Origin: Cryomorpha sp963741985
Lineage (GTDB): Bacteria > Bacteroidota > Bacteroidia > Flavobacteriales_D > Cryomorphaceae
DNA length: 64,000 bases
Direction of reading: 5' to 3'
NCBI GenBank assembly: GCA_963741985.1
Contig: CAVUKD010000002.1
Span: 744,001 to 808,000 of the forward strand
Positions within the stretch are counted from its first letter, which is position 1, and each line of letters opens with the position of its first letter. A program made the position numbers and the translations under genes. Below are positions 63,573-64,000 of this stretch, one piece after another. The notes beneath the pieces were generated by a model. It had not been told where the DNA came from. It saw only the letters and a program-made list of their open reading frames with translations, and searched no databases.

Positions 63573-63927
63573 AGAGAATGCGAATAAAAGAAGAACTACA
63601 AAATAAAATCGAGGGGGGGGGGGTAGTAGAATAATACATAATGAAAGAGTTTAAGGGTTGGTTAAAAATTTGGAATGTCAATGTAACGTTTTTGAATATT
63701 ATTAACAACTCAAGAAGCAGTTTTAACACTTGGGAAAGTATGTTTTCACTATGAGAAATTTACTAAAACCCAAAAAAGGAAATTTAAATCCCTAATTATT
63801 CGATTAATAGACACTCAATTTGGATAAAATATCGCGATTAAATTTAAAGTGCTTTACTTTGCAGCATTCAAAAACCAGAAAGTCCCAAGAAATTGGGAAC
63901 GATCTAAATCTCGAAAACCCAAAAACT
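63573..63927. other. Divergent spacer with poly-G tract and topA leader
   Basis: It holds the signal-peptide codons and poly-G of the SBBP-repeat protein on the minus strand, then AT-rich DNA leading to topA on the plus strand. TTACTTTG near 63854 resembles a -7 box for topA. No other gene seen. Confidence 0.45.
63613..63623. repeat. 11-G homopolymer (possible phase-variation switch)
   Basis: Eleven G in a row on the plus strand (C on the coding strand), just before the signal peptide of the SBBP-repeat protein. With 11 bases the ATG at 63639 reads 26 codons to a stop. With 10 or 13 it joins in frame to the signal peptide. Such tracts are prone to slippage during replication and also to assembly error. 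Confidence 0.85.
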
Positions 63928-64000
63928 ATGTCAAAGAATTTAGTCATTGTAGAGTCTCCCGCCAAAGCCAAAACCATTGAAGGATTTTTGGGCAAGGATT
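63928..64000 (+). CDS. topA: DNA topoisomerase I, N-terminal fragment (runs off window)
   Basis: The ATG at 63928 gives MSKNLVIVESPAKAKTIEGF before the window ends (24 codons). This is the canonical TOPRIM start of bacterial topoisomerase I, which relaxes negative supercoils. The rest lies outside the window. Confidence 0.93.
   Translation, partial: MSKNLVIVESPAKAKTIEGFLGKD

Noticed and set aside
1..64000. CRISPR arrays, insertion sequences, prophage or integrase genes
   Set aside because: No regularly spaced direct repeats and no transposase, integrase or phage structural frames were seen.

Overview
The window is a stretch of chromosome from a member of the Bacteroidota, most likely a marine or freshwater Flavobacteriales-type organism. 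The evidence is four secreted proteins or remnants ending in type IX secretion (T9SS) sorting domains, a gldE homologue, a SusC/SusD pair, TAnnTTTG promoter -7 boxes, almost no Shine-Dalgarno sequences, a 30-residue AURKAIP1/COX24-type basic protein, and a moderately AT-rich sequence. I cannot name the genus from the sequence. Most of the window is dense housekeeping DNA; the unusual material sits in a few intergenic and decaying spots.

Layout. 1-1900 (minus): fumC (cut by the window edge), an ArsC-family reductase, and prfB with the canonical programmed +1 frameshift. 1901-4396: a GC-rich fold-back element and two decayed T9SS-tailed genes. 4455-5874: a single Fic gene bracketed by a ~105-bp direct repeat built of palindromes. 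5904-14004: recX and an RDD membrane protein, divergent from a SpoIIM / DUF4129 / DUF4350 / MoxR / DUF58 operon. 14001-16546 (minus): rng, the 30-aa basic protein, a TPR protein and an HU protein. 16680-21368 (plus): mutY, ssb, gldE, an O-methyltransferase and threonine aldolase. 21365-31309: an OmpA-family protein, a small membrane protein, alaS, an M23 peptidase, a MerR regulator, a heptose epimerase, queD-folE-BI-1 and fabD.

31354-37686 (minus) is a six-gene nucleotide-sugar operon. It encodes two UDP-sugar dehydrogenases, a decarboxylase and WbpB/WbpE/WbpD-like enzymes, and should supply UDP-xylose and a 2,3-diacetamido-glucuronate donor for surface polysaccharide. 37775-42654: a beta-barrel-like secreted protein, waaA (Kdo transferase), a palindrome-rich spacer, a TspO-like protein, a serine hydrolase and tRNA-Leu(UAA). 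42731-50777 (minus): a two-component system, two tiny genes and a SusD/SusC pair. 51062-57972 (minus): groEL, groES, secG, a TPR-like protein, lptE, a sigma-54 activator and miaB, which together read as an envelope and protein-export/stress neighbourhood. 58090-63639: another fold-back element and two T9SS-secreted propeller-type proteins, then the first 73 bases of topA.

The two observations I would check first are these. (a) An 11-G homopolymer at 63613-63623 puts the only upstream ATG of the 1275-residue T9SS protein out of frame by exactly one base, so the gene may be phase-variable. (b) Five palindromes sharing a CTAACnTTAAAA half-site surround the Fic gene, with the same 71-bp spacing on both sides and one palindrome covering the fic start codon.
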